Assembly (NCBI RefSeq): GCF_040869045.1 | Contig: NC_090319.1 | Coordinates: 359,059,739 to 359,123,738 of the forward strand | Origin: Eurosta solidaginis | Lineage: Eukaryota; Arthropoda; Insecta; Diptera; Tephritidae | Direction: 5' to 3' | DNA: 64,000 nucleotides | Shown: positions 21,138 to 31,835 of the stretch, piece by piece | How the letters are laid out: every line of letters starts with the position of its first letter | How positions within the stretch are numbered: the first letter of the stretch is position 1 | The notes under the pieces: generated by a model | Database searches by the model: none | Told to the model about the DNA's origin: nothing | Seen by the model: only the letters and a program-made list of their open reading frames with translations | Translations under genes and position numbers: made by a program

Positions 21138-23943
21138 TTACTTACTTACTTAATTGGCGCTTAACCGTCCAAACGGTTATGGCCGTCCAACAAGGCGCGC
21201 CAGTCGCTCCTTCGCTCCGCCAACCGGCGCCAATTGGTCACACCAAGGGAGTTTAAATCGTTTTCCCCCTGGTCCTTCCAACGGAGTGGGGGCCGCCCTC
21301 TACCTCTGCTTCCATAGGCGGGTTCCGATAGAAACACTTTCTTGGCCGGAGCATCATCTTTCATTCGCATAACATGGCCTAGCCAGCGCAGCCGCTGCGT
21401 TTTAATTCGCTGGACTATGTTGATGTCTGCGTATAGCTCGTACAGCTCATCATTAAATCTTCTTCGGTACTCGCCATCGCCAACGCGTAGAGGTCCATAA
21501 ATCTTTCGAAGAACTTTTCTCTCGAACACTCCCAAAGCCGCTTCATCTGCTGTTGTCATGGTCCATGCTTCTGCCCCATATAGCAGGACGGGTACGATAA
21601 GTGACTTGTAGAGTATGATTTTCGTTCGCCGAGAGAGGACTTTACTTTTCAATTGCCTACCTAGTCCAAAGTAGCATTTATTGGCAAGGTTGATTCTTCG
21701 CTGGATTTCAGTGCTGATGTTGTTGCTAATGTTGATGCTGGTTCCCAAATAAACGAAGTCTTTTACTATTTCGAAATTATGGCTGCCAACAGTAGCGTGG
21801 TTGCCAAGGCGCATATGCGCTGACTCTTTGCTCGATGACAGCAGGTACTTCGTTTTGTCCTCATTCACCATCAAACCCATCTTTACCGCTTCTTTTTCCA
21901 GCTTGGAGTAAGCAGAACTAACAGCGCGGGTGTTTAGGCCGATGATATCAATGTCATCAGCATATGCCAGTAATTGCACGCTTTTATAGTATATTGTTCC
22001 AGTGCGGTTAAGTTCTGCAGCTAGTATAATTTTCTCCAGCATCAAATTAAAGAAATCGCACGATAGGGGGTCACCCTGTCTGAAACCTCGTTTAGTTTCG
22101 TACGGCTCGGAGAGGTCCTTCCCAATTCTGACTGAGCTGATGGTGTTGCTCAACGTCATTTTGCACAGCCGTATAAGTTTTGCGGGGAAACCAAATTCAG
22201 ACATAGCGGCATATAGGCAGCTCCTTTTCGTGCTGTCGAAGGCGGCTTTAAAGTCGACGAAGAGGTGATGTGTGTCGATTCTATTTTCACGGGTTTTTTC
22301 CAAGATTTGGCGCATTGTGAAAATATGGTCGATGGTAGATTTACCAGGTCTGAAGCTGCACTGATAAGGTCCAATCAGCCGGTTCACGGTGGGCTTCAAT
22401 CTTTCGCACAATACACTTGAAAGGACCTTATATGCGATATTAAGAAGGCTGATTCCACGATAGTTGGTGCATTTTGCAGTATCCCCCTTCTTGTGGACTG
22501 GGCAAAGAACACTTAGATTCCAACCGTCGGTCATGCTTTCGTCCGCCCATATTTTGCTAAGAAGCTGCTGCATGCGCCTTACCAACTCCTCGCCGCCGAA
22601 CTTGAATAGCTCCGCAGGCAATCCATCAGCGCCCACGGCCTTGTTGTTTTTCAATCTGGTTATTGCTATTCTAACTTCGTCATAATCGGGCGGGGGGACA
22701 TATATTCCATCATCATCGATTGCGGGATCGGGTTCTTCATCTCTGCGCGGTGAATTGCTGCCTCCATTTAGGAGAGCAGAGAAGTGTTCCCTCCATAATC
22801 TAAGCACTCTCTGGACATCAGTTACAAGGTCGCCGTTTTCATTCCTACAGGAGTTTGCCCCGGTCTTAAAACCTTCCGTCTGTCGCCGTATTTTTTGGTA
22901 GAATTTTCGGGCGTTATTCCTGGTGGCTAGCAGCTCAAGCTCCTCACACTCACGCCTTTCTGCTTCTGCTTTTTTCTTCCTGAAAAGGCGTCTCGCTTCC
23001 CTTTTCAACTCACGATAGCGTTCACACACTCCTCTTGTCGCGCTCGCTTTTAACGTAGCCCTGTAGGCAGCGTCTTTTGTTTCGGTTGCAACGCGGCATT
23101 CTTCATCATACCAGTTGTTTTTTCGTGGCCGCCGGTAACCAATTTTTTCCTCGGCGGCAGTATGAAGTGCTTTGGAGATATGCTCCCACTGCTCCTGTAT
23201 TCCTTCAGGATGAGTTGTGCCCTCAGAGAACAGGTGTGAGAGTCGAGTTGCGAAATCATTGGCAGTCTGTTGTGATTGATGCTTTTCGACGTCTAGCTTT
23301 CCTTGTGTTTTTTGTTCCTTGTTTTTAGCCGCGTTGAGGCGGGTGCGTATTTTGGCTGCAACGAGATAATGGTCCGAATCGATGTTAGGTCCTCGGATCG
23401 TTCACACATCTAAAACACTGGAGGCATGCCGTCCGTCTATCACAACGTGATCGATCTGATTGCGAGTATTTCGATCAGGAGACAGCCATGTAGCTTGATG
23501 TATCTTTTTATGCATGAACCTTGTGCTTGATATGACCATGTTTCGAGCACCGGCAAAGTCAATCAGCCTCAGTCCGTTAGGAGAAGTTTCATTGTGTAGG
23601 CTGAACTTTCCGACTGTAGGGCCAAAAACACCTTCTTTGCCCACCCTGGCGTTAAAGTCGCCAAGCACGACTTTTATATCATGACGGGGGCAGCGCTCGT
23701 ATGTGCGTTCTAATTGTTCATAAAAAGTGTCTTTCACCTCATCGTCTTTCTCCTCTGTCGGCGCATGGGCGCAGATGAATGATATATTAAAAAATTTTGC
23801 TTTTATTCGAATAGCGGCGAGACGCTCGTCCACAGGCGTGAACGCCAGTACTTGGCGACAAAGTCTCTCTCCCACCACGAATCCGACGCCGAAACTGCGC
23901 TTATTCGCATGGCCACTCCAATATATGTCACAATTTTTTTGGT
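21138..23943 (-). mobile_element. RTE-like LINE, nearly intact antisense copy
   Basis: The 3' end on the plus strand starts with (TTAC)n at 21139-21153, the complement of the family's TAAG-type tail, then attggcgcttaaccgtc. The 5' end is truncated within the endonuclease at about 23943. It is embedded in another RTE copy of opposite direction. It has the family's one-ORF type layout: AP-type endonuclease, linker, RT, C-terminal region. RTE is assigned from the endonuclease and RT motif style; a clade tree would settle it against other LINE groups. Confidence 0.85.
21161..23940 (-). pseudogene. RTE-like ORF2 (endonuclease + RT), one stop
   Basis: Reading leftwards from about 23940, the frame encodes the endonuclease: DIYWSGHANKRSFGVGF, VLGDFNARVG, NGLRLIDFAGARNMVIS, TRNQIDHVVIDGRH. 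A TGA at 23402-23404 replaces the codon after VLDV. The same frame then continues (TIRGPN, DSDHYLVAA) without another stop to 21161. The RT has KNNKAVGADGLPAELF, NYRGISLLN, FVDFKAAFDS, RQGDPLSCDFFNLML and YADD at 21953-21964. The C-terminal part has RLRWLGHVMRM and PPLRWKDQ and ends close to the 3' end of the element. About 920 codons are present. Only the nonsense codon and the 5' truncation disable it, so it is a fairly young insertion. Confidence 0.9.
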
Positions 23944-24916
23944 AAAAGACTTCGCTTATTTGGGAACCAGCATCAACACTAGCAACAACATCAGCACTGA
24001 AATCCAGCGAAGAATCAATCTTGCCAATAAATGCTACTTTGGACTAGGTAGGCAATTGAAAAGTAAAGTCCTCTCTCGGCGAACGAAAATCATACTCTAC
24101 AAGTCACTTATCGTACCCGTCCTGCTATATGGTGCAGAAGCATGGACCATGACAACAGCAGATGAAGCGGCCCTGGGAGTGTTCGAGAGAAAATTTCTTC
24201 GAAAGATTTATGGACCTCTACGCATTGGCGAAGGCGAGTACCGAACAAGATTTAACGATGAGCTGTACGAGCTATACGCAGATATCAACATATATATATA
24301 TGTAAGGCGCGATAACCTCCGAAGAGATCTAAGGCCGAGCTTCTCTTCCAATTTGCGTCGTGCTCCTCTTGATTTTTCCCTACAAATTGGCCGGACGGGA
24401 CCTACATGTTTTATGCCGACTCCGAACGGCATCTGCAAGGCAGATGAGTTTTCACTGAGAGCTTTTCATGGCAGAAATACAATCGGAGCGCTTGCCAGAC
24501 ACTGCCGAGGGGCGACCCCGCTTAGAAAAATTTTCTTCTAATTGAAAAATCTTATTTCTAAAATTTTGATGTTGCTTTGCCCGGGAGTTGAACCCAGGGC
24601 ATACGGAGTGATAGGCGGAGCACGCTACCATCACACCACGGTGGCCGCCCAACATAGTCCATCGAATTAAAACGCACCGGCTGCGCTGGCTAGGCCATAT
24701 TATGCGAATGGAAGATGACGCTCCGGCCAAGAAAGTGTTTCTACGGAACCCTCCTATGGAAGCAGAGGTAGAGCGCGGCCCCCACTTCGTTGGAAGGACC
24801 AGGTGGAAAACGATTTAAACACCCTTGGTGTGACCAATTGGCGCCGGCTGACAGAGAACTGGCGCGCCTGGTTAGACGGCCATAACCTTTTAAACGGTTA
24901 AGCGCCAATTAAGTAA
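23944..24916 (+). pseudogene. Middle RTE copy of the nest, 3' part
   Basis: It resumes the plus-strand RTE copy with VKDFAYLGTSINTSNN, LANKCYFGLGRQLKSK, VLLYGAEAWTM and RKIYGPLRIGEGEYR. SINE A interrupts it at 24293-24649. After the SINE the sequence goes on (atcgaattaaaacgcaccgg) to the 3' end at 24880-24916 with ttaagcgccaattaagtaag. The frame before the SINE is open and almost identical in protein to the antisense copy next door, so the two can form a long hairpin RNA. Confidence 0.85.
24293..24649 (-). mobile_element. SINE A, complete copy with 7-bp duplication
   Basis: Read on the minus strand it starts ggcggccaccgtggtgtgat (A-box-like) and has gggttcaactcccggg (B-box-like) and the family body. 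It ends gcgccttacatatatata. The target caacata is duplicated at 24286-24292 and 24650-24656, inside the RTE coding sequence for YADIN. This is a tRNA-derived SINE, once transcribed by RNA polymerase III. The 76-codon frame on this strand is not a gene. Confidence 0.9.
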
Positions 24917-25192
24917 GATATGAAGATAGTACAGCAAGTAAAAGCCCAAAGGCTTCGCTGGCTAAGTCATGTTATGCGAATGCACAAAGACTGTTCGGCC
25001 AAGAAAGTATTTCAATCGACACTACAGTTTCGAACAAGGGGAGGATCCCCACTAAGTTGGGTGAGGCAAGTGGAGGTAGACTTGTTTTCCCATGGTGATC
25101 CCAATTGGCGTCAGTTACAGGGATAGCTGGCATAACTTATTAAGAAGCCGTTAAAATCGCTCAGGCAGTTAATCGCGAAATAATGATGATAA
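24917..25192 (+). mobile_element. Oldest RTE copy of the nest, right part
   Basis: It starts at the repeated agatatgaag and encodes IVQQVKAQRLRWLSHVMRM, AKKVFQSTLQF and DPNWRQLQG, corresponding to the C-terminal RTE region. The 3' end is decayed (ttaagaagccgttaaaatcg) with a TAA-rich tail before SINE A. It belongs with the fragment at 20640-20759. Confidence 0.8.
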
Positions 25193-25204
25193 TAATAACT
25201 GTGG

Positions 25205-25565
25205 CGGCCACCGTGGTGTGATGGTAGCGTGCTCCGCCTACCACACCGTATGCCCTGGGTTCGCACCCCGAGCAAAGCAACATAAAAATTTTAGAAATAA
25301 CGTTTTTCAATTAGAAGAAAATTTTTCTAAGCGGGGTCGCCCCTCGGCAGTGTTGGGCAAGCGCTCCGGGTGTATTTCTGCCATGAAAAGCTTTCAGGGA
25401 AAACTCATCTGCCTTGCAGATGCCGTTCGAAGTCGGCATAAAACATGTAGGTCCCGCCCGGCCAATTTGTAGGGAAAATCAAGAGGAGCACGACGCAAAT
25501 TGGAAGAGAAGCTCGGCCTTAGATCCCTTCGGAGGTTATCGCGCCTTACATTTATTTTTTTTTTT
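25205..25565 (+). mobile_element. SINE A, complete copy with 12-bp duplication
   Basis: It has a tRNA-like head with an A-box-like tggtgtgatggtagc near 25214 and a B box GGTTCGCACCC at 25258-25268, close to the consensus GGTTCRANNCC. The body is shared with all SINE A copies. The 3' end is gcgccttacattta followed by a T run. The target aataactgtggc is duplicated at 25194-25205 and 25566-25577. It is the best reference copy in this window. The head is too diverged to fold as a working tRNA. Confidence 0.9.
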
Positions 25566-25589
25566 AATAACTGTGGCAGAAGGACTTAA

Positions 25590-25848
25590 ATATTTTTAGA
25601 AATTGGCATTTAGAGTGGGATACTTGCGTCGCTTACGAGCATATAAGTGTTCTGAGGTGTTTTAAATGTCTGGGATATAAGCACAAAGCAGCTGAGTGCA
25701 CGAATAAAGTAACATTGTTAAATGTGTAAACTGTAGCGAACTTGTTCAAAAAAAAGTTATTGACGTCGATGTTAGCCATTACGCCTTCAGCAAAGATTGT
25801 CCTGCGTATAAAAAATATTCGCAGCCAAGAAATAAGGCACGAGTTTAG
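25590..25848 (+). pseudogene. LINE copy 1 ORF1 C-terminus, zinc knuckle
   Basis: CFKCLGYKHKAAEC is a complete CX2CX4HX4C knuckle, the RNA-binding type found in ORF1 of many LINEs. A short indel near 25715-25725 shifts the frame. After it CSELVQKKVIDVDVSHYAFS and KDCPAYKKY are in the frame that ends at TAG 25846-25848. The 5' part is missing. ORF1 would coat element RNA. The TAG is followed in the same frame by ORF2 without an ATG (see findings). Confidence 0.75.
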
Positions 25849-26889
25849 CAACGAATACCAGAGGAGCTAAGTTGTATATATTTAAATATTAGTAGTATCG
25901 TCGCCAATAAAGCTGAACTAGAGCGTCTGATAGATGTACATAAACCACATTTAATATTTTGTTCGGAGACTTGTTCGACTGAAGAAATAACGAATCAAGA
26001 GCTACAGATACAAACATATAAACTTGTACGGTGCGATTCCCACAGCAGGCACACAGGCGGTGTGCTAATATATATAAATGAAACAATTGAATACTCAATA
26101 AGTTACAACAGAACATTAAACAAGAACATCTGGTGTATTATACTAAAAGTTAAAAATATTTTCCCTCAATATCAAATAGCTCTGATATATCACTCACCGA
26201 GCTCAAGTGATGCAGAATTTATAACGTACTTATACGACATTTTAAATAATAACTGCGTAACTCAGGATAATATTATCTTCGTGGGCGATTTCAATATAAA
26301 CCTTTACAAGAGCACAACTTATAGTAAACAGTTAGTTGACTTATTTCGATCCTTTGCTATGGAGCAAAAAATAGATTTTTATACACGAAAGGGCGATAAG
26401 ACAGATACATTGATCGACTTGTTATTTACAGATAGTAGCTCTATATCATGTTTAAAATTAGAAGAGTTTCAGATTTCAGATCATGAAACGATTAAATTCA
26501 AAATCAAATTACATAAGTTATTTCAGATGAGAACGAAGAGAACAATAATTTCCTGGCAAAATTATACAAGCGACAGCCTTGTTGATGAATTACGCCAGCT
26601 TAACTACACTGACTTTGAAAATCTGAGCATCGAAAATAAGGCAACATTCCTATATAATACGCTATCAAGCGCAGTGACCACCCTGACATACTCTAAAGAA
26701 GTCAGTGTCAAACTTATGAACAAGTGGTATGATTTTGAGCTGGCTAACTTAAATAAACGTAAGCTAAATCTTTACAAGATCAGCCTATCCACTGGAGAAT
26801 GGAGTGAATATTATAGTGCGAAACGCCAATATAAACGGCTAATTAAGATAAAAAAAAGCCAAGTACATGGAAAACAAAATCAACCATAG
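25849..26889 (+). pseudogene. LINE copy 1 ORF2, endonuclease half
   Basis: Open frame directly after the ORF1 stop: IYLNISSIVANKAELE (first motif with Asn), LIFCSETC (Glu), HTGGVLIYI, IYHSPSS, FVGDFNINL and QISDHETI (the SDH motif). These are all core blocks of the AP-type endonuclease. No ATG occurs in this frame before about 26359, inside the domain, so initiation at an own ATG would lose the catalytic front part. At 26850-26857 a run of eight A shifts the frame; one A fewer would join it to the RT frame. The protein nicks DNA for target-primed reverse transcription. Confidence 0.85.
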
Positions 26890-28663
26890 TGCTGGTGATA
26901 GTAAGGTCATGTGGAAAAACTTGAAAAATTCCATAAGCATGGCTAAAGAAAATAATGGTATTAAAAAAATTAAAATAAACGACCAACTCTACACAGAGGA
27001 AAATGAAATAGCGCAGTCTTTGAATGACTATTTCATTGATAGTATATTGGAGATTAGCATGAATATTCCTACTTCTTTTAGTAATGAAGGTACTATAGAT
27101 GAGCAAAATGGCCCTAATGTTTTTAAGTTTCAGAAAGTATCCACTTCAGAGATAGTTGATATAGTAAGTAAGTTTAAAAATAAAATTGGAGGGAAGAAAC
27201 TTGTGTCGGAAGGAGTCGTTAAATACTCCATAACGTATACAGGTTTCTTCTATTCTCAACTTGTTAATGAGAGCTTAGATAAAGGTCTCGTTCTTAGTTT
27301 ATGGAAATTTTCTATAGTTGTGCCATTAGAAAAAGTTAAAAATACCATCAAAGCTGAGGAGATAAGACCTATTAACACGTTACAATGTGATGAAAAAATT
27401 TTGGAAACAGTGGTAAAAAATCAGCTGGTAAAATATTTAGAAGATAATGTAATTATTATACCTCAACAATCTGGTTTTCGAAAGAAACATTCATGTGAAA
27501 GTGCTTTGAATTTGGTTGTAGCTAACTGGAAAGAAGACTTAAGCAGGAAAAAACACATATTAGCTGTGTTTTTGGATTTAAAGCGTGCATTCGAGACGAT
27601 CGACCAAAACTTAATGCTGAAAAAGCTTTCTTGCATTGGCGTTTCTGGTATAGAACTAAAATGGTTTCAAGACTTCCTAATTAACAGATACCAAAGAACA
27701 GTGATTGGAACGTCCGTATCGGTTAAAAGGGAGGTACCTGTTGGTTTACCTCAAGGGTCTGTGCTGGCACCCATACTGTTCAATATATATATTAATGATA
27801 TAACTAGCTCCATTAAGCACTGTGAAATAAAATTGTTTGCTGATGATACATTGCTGATGATAAGTGGGAACAATATTACTGAAATATATGCTAAGCTGCA
27901 AGAAGATCTTAACAGCGTATATGGTTGGTTATGCGTAAACAGACTAAAAGTGAATGTTAATAAAACGAAATTTATGGTTATATCTAGACGCAATTTTCAA
28001 AACAGTGAGCTACAAAACTTAAATATAAATAACGAACTAATTGAAAAAGTCAGCACCTTAAAATACTTGGGAATAAAAATAGATGATAAGCTGAATTTCA
28101 ACGAGCACGTGGATTATACGGTAGGAAAAATAGCGAAAAAGTTATATTTTACACAACGAACCTGCAAATATTTAAATAGAAGGTATAAAATCATCGTCTA
28201 CAGATCTATAATCGAACCTCGTTTTATTTATTGCCCAACTATATTTTTCATCTTGCGAGATAGTCAGATATACAAGCTACAAAAGCAACAGAACCGCGCT
28301 ATGAGATTCATTCTCAAAAAACGGTATGACACACCTATCAGAGACATGCTATGCTCTCTTAATTGGCTTAGCATTAGACAGCAACTTTTTTATTATACCA
28401 TAAAATTTATTAAAAACATAATAGAAGGAACTTTGCCTGCGTATTTGAGGACGAATATAAAATATGTAAAAGATATACACTCTGTAAATACTCGTAATAA
28501 AAATGATTTTAATCTGCCGGCTTATAAAACTGAAGCAGACAAATGTAATCTGTATTATAAAGGTCTTAAATCCTATAATGAACTACCGAATGATATTAAA
28601 TCATGTCATTCCAATAAATTTAAACAAAAATTGTACAATTATTGCAGAACGCTACCAATTTAG
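26859..28663 (+). CDS. LINE copy 1 ORF2, reverse transcriptase half
   Basis: Nearly 600 codons open. After a linker come the RT blocks: RPINTLQCDEKILE, QQSGFRKKHSCESAL, AVFLDLKRAFETID (catalytic Asp), GLPQGSVLAPILFNIYIND, FADD at 27836-27847, and LKYLGIKIDDKLNF. A C-terminal region with YCPTIFF and LNWLSIRQQLFY follows. This is the thumb and downstream part typical for jockey/CR1 RTs. It stops at 28661-28663. It is separated from the endonuclease half only by the one-base shift in the A run at 26850-26857. The start given is where the coherent frame begins, not a true initiation codon. Confidence 0.85.
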
Positions 28664-29058
28664 TGCTGGACAGGCGGACTTCCATAGCATCGATAGAAGT
28701 GCAGCGAAACTATACTCTATATTGCTATGTAGCGCCAAGACTTCCAAGCTCTTGTACGCATACAAAAAAGGTTGCCGAAGCACATACTGAAGCGCATCAC
28801 TCGATTAACTCAGTGCATCGCCGTGCAGATGTTGCCTTTGCGCTTTACTAACATGCGTAAAATGCCTACATACTACACAAGCACAACGCTTTGTTCGCAT
28901 GATCTGGAAGTCTCCCATCCATAGTACTCCAAGGTAGGACATAGATGTATCTATTCTAGATTGCATAGTCCAGAAGACAATTATAAACATGTAAAATAGA
29001 TTTAAGTTAGGCTTAGGAAAGCCGTAATAAATAAATACATTACATTACATTACATTTT
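28664..29058 (+). mobile_element. LINE copy 1 3' UTR and tail
   Basis: Non-coding sequence after the RT stop. It ends with gccgtaataaataaatacat and three to four TACAT units. Such short 3' repeats are normal for LINEs that lack a poly(A) tail. No clear target duplication was found with the truncated 5' side. Confidence 0.7.
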
Positions 29059-29324
29059 TTAAGGAGCATTTTTTTAAATTATTACGTATGGTGAAGTGCT
29101 CACTCCCATACTTCTCTCAACTTTGTCCTTATAGCTCCCTCTTCTACCTTTCCTTCCCCTCTCCTACTTCCCAACTCTTCCTTTTTATCTGCCTCTCAGT
29201 ATCCCCATCGCTCTCGTCTCCCAAGCCCATGCTTCTTACTTTGCCTTTTTTTATCTTTCTTCCGCTTTTTTCCATTTCCTTTTCCATTTAATTCTCATCT
29301 CTCAGTCCCGGTCCGCCCTCAAGG
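29059..29324. other. Pyrimidine-rich stretch
   Basis: The plus strand is rich in C and T (for example ctcccttctacctttccttc). A 67-codon frame here is of very low complexity and is not called as a gene. Confidence 0.5.
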
Positions 29325-29465
29325 CCACACTGCCCCCACCTCCTGGTTCCATGAGGAACTAGGGGTCGCCAGAGCCTCGTCTGCTAAATATGTGTATGAT
29401 AGATTCGTATTTGTAACAGAATTGCACTCGTATAGGTGAGGTTGGCAATTGGGTTAGGGAAGTTC
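29325..29465 (+). mobile_element. SINE B fragment
   Basis: ggttccatgaggaactaggg, gtcgccagagcctcgtctg and then taggtgaggttggcaattgg match the central part of SINE B (40475-40850, 48480-48875). Both ends are missing. Confidence 0.7.
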
Positions 29466-31835
29466 TGAAACAACAAAGCCGTACTGTACTGCGCTTATTA
29501 TCCTCTTGAATCGCTGATGGATCTGGTCATGGACTGATGTGTGAGTCAAAGTGACTACCACGGTGGATTTAGGCTGCACTTCCTCCAGACAACAGATCGC
29601 TAATGAAGTTTTGGCTGGTACGGTTCTCATATTATTCCCAGTTCTTATTCTGGACGTATCGGACAAGCACCTGCTGATATCTTATTTCGATGAGTATTGA
29701 TCAACTGCTAACATACCGCTGCCCTAATCTCGTTGTCTTATCCTCTCACTACATACTACGGTCGTTGACCACCCAAGTTGTTTATTCGGCCGCGATCATT
29801 CGCACTATAAGTGTAATCTTCAACACTGTCTGCTCTCAACTATTTCATCCATCGCACATTGCCTTACGCTCCACAATCTATTGGTTTGGACAGTTGCTGC
29901 CCTCCTATCTCCATACCTTTGCTGGAAAGATCATTCAACGAAGCCTAACTCATAGAGTTAGTTTCGATGTTAGTACACACAGTTTTGTTGTTTTGTTTTG
30001 TACCTTAAACATATTTATTTTTCATGCAGTCTACTATAGAAGATAAACGTATTTGAAATGATGAAGAAAATATCGAAAATGTTGGAAAATTCAAATGAAC
30101 AGCTGACATACCGGGGTCGTCTGGGTGCAAGTGAATATATCTGGTGCACTGCTTTGAAGATGACAAGTTCACAAATTTACACATGTATGCATACACTACA
30201 AACTCACTATACATACGCTCACACATGTCAACATTGTTTATGCGCAGCTGCAACTACAAAAAATAACGGCTTGTGACTTTTCTCTAGTTGACAAAGGAAA
30301 CAGCTGTCACATTCACTGTCATTGCCAAAGTTACCATCACAACCTAGAGGGAGACAACAACAACAAAAATATAAAAGTTGTGAATTGTTTTAGTTGAAAA
30401 AGGGATGTGAAACTTATACACACATACTTGTGTTATAGCCACCATGTGTGATGTAACAACAAAAGCATTTGCAATGAGTGCGATAATGTTGCATCAACAT
30501 GTGCAACATGAAGTGGCAGACACAGGAAAGTTTAAGTTTGTTGTTGTTAGTTATATTTTACGTTTTGTTATTGCTTTGCTTTTTGGCGTAAGCCTAACTA
30601 ACCTCATACATATGTATGTATGTACTTACATAAGTGAGTGAATGTATACAAGCGCATCCGCACGCAAATATATTAAAATTGATGCAAACTAAGTGACTGG
30701 CTTGATCTTCCCTTTTCTTTTCCTTTTGACAAGTCGTTGGATAACAAGCAACAACACGGGGAGAATCACTTAGGCAGCCATTTAACTAACTTCTTGGTGC
30801 AAGACGCATTACAAGCTGTTCATATTAAGTTTTCTTGTGTTGTCTGAAAGCGTTTATTTTAGAGATGGGCGCCCGACGTTGGGAGCAACTATACACATTT
30901 CAAAGGAGCGTAGATGGGAAGTATTGTGAAGTATTTAAGTAATTTACAATGATTATTTTTTAAACTCTGTATATTGGAACGATTTTCCGTCATCCCTTGT
31001 CAAATTTGGTTTCGAGACAAACTAGTTTCGCCATTGTGGCATCATTAGTGTCGATTTTCGTTCTGATTTGTTACTGTCGTTTGTCTCGTATTTATAGTCC
31101 GTAGGTACATGAGCAGGTATTGTAAAAATTGATGCTTGTGTATATTTATGTGTATGTGCTGTGTATGCATTAAGAACCGAGGGTGGTTTTTACTGATCGA
31201 TGTTTGTGTCTGACTGAGGCAGGTAAAAGTCAGTAATTCTGATAACGGAAATCGTTCCAATGTACATCATTCATCCATCCTGTCGGAAAATCAACAAAAC
31301 AAAATATTTTTTAAAAATTCAAGTCAATGTTCGCCAAGAATATATCGATCTGTAATATAAATCTGTGGGATCTGGACGCGGGAAGTCCGAACTAGAGTTC
31401 CAAAGCTATCGATATACACACAAACGTAAAAGCTTGCAAACCTTACCACGCCGATGTTTTGAATTCACTATCTGCGAAAATAATTTGTTAAAATTTCCAC
31501 TGCAGAGGAGTTGTAAAGCTATCGATAGTACACAAACCATCGATATTATCTGTTCGTTTCGAAAAAACTGTCGAAAATTTGTGATAGTCTCGAAAAAAAA
31601 AAATTGCCTAAAACTGAACCGGACGCAAGTTTCATTAGTGCAGCAAGCCCGCAAAGTACGGCTTGTGTACCGTGCCGGAACTGACTAAACTATAACATAT
31701 ATCTGGATCATCGAGGTGCGTGGTATATAAGGCTCGTGAAAAGCCCTAACAATGATTTTACTGCTAGGCTACATGCGCAAAAGTACTCCAGTTGCAACTA
31801 ATATATGAAAAAGCATAGATGTTGCGGAATCAGCG
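29466..31835. other. No supported gene
   Basis: About 2.4 kb of mostly AT-rich sequence. Several frames of 60-118 codons exist on both strands (the longest at 29690-30046), but none shows a motif, splice pattern or codon bias that I can recognise. Short CAA/ACA runs occur near 30355. Small untranslated or intronic host sequence cannot be excluded. Confidence 0.5.

Larger units (their letters stand above)
25578..29058 (+). mobile_element. Jockey/CR1-like LINE, copy 1, 5'-truncated
   Basis: It contains the end of ORF1 (zinc knuckle), ORF2 with endonuclease and RT, a 3' UTR of about 370 bp and a tail with taaataaa and then (TACAT)n up to 29058. There is no RNase H domain. The RT type (PQGSVLAP, FADD) and AP-type endonuclease fit the jockey/CR1 group. 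It is the best preserved coding element in the window after the antisense RTE; a diverged sister lies at 46440-47785. Confidence 0.85.

Noticed and set aside
25205..25290. tRNA gene
   Set aside because: The A and B boxes belong to the head of SINE A. The acceptor stem and anticodon arm do not fold, and the head continues into the SINE body.
26850..26860. Programmed -1 frameshift at the A8 run
   Set aside because: The downstream frame needs a +1 change. No conserved structure was seen, and only one copy has this part.
29690..30046. 118-codon frame as a host gene
   Set aside because: No motif, no splice or start context that I can recognise, and similar lengths occur by chance in 64 kb.
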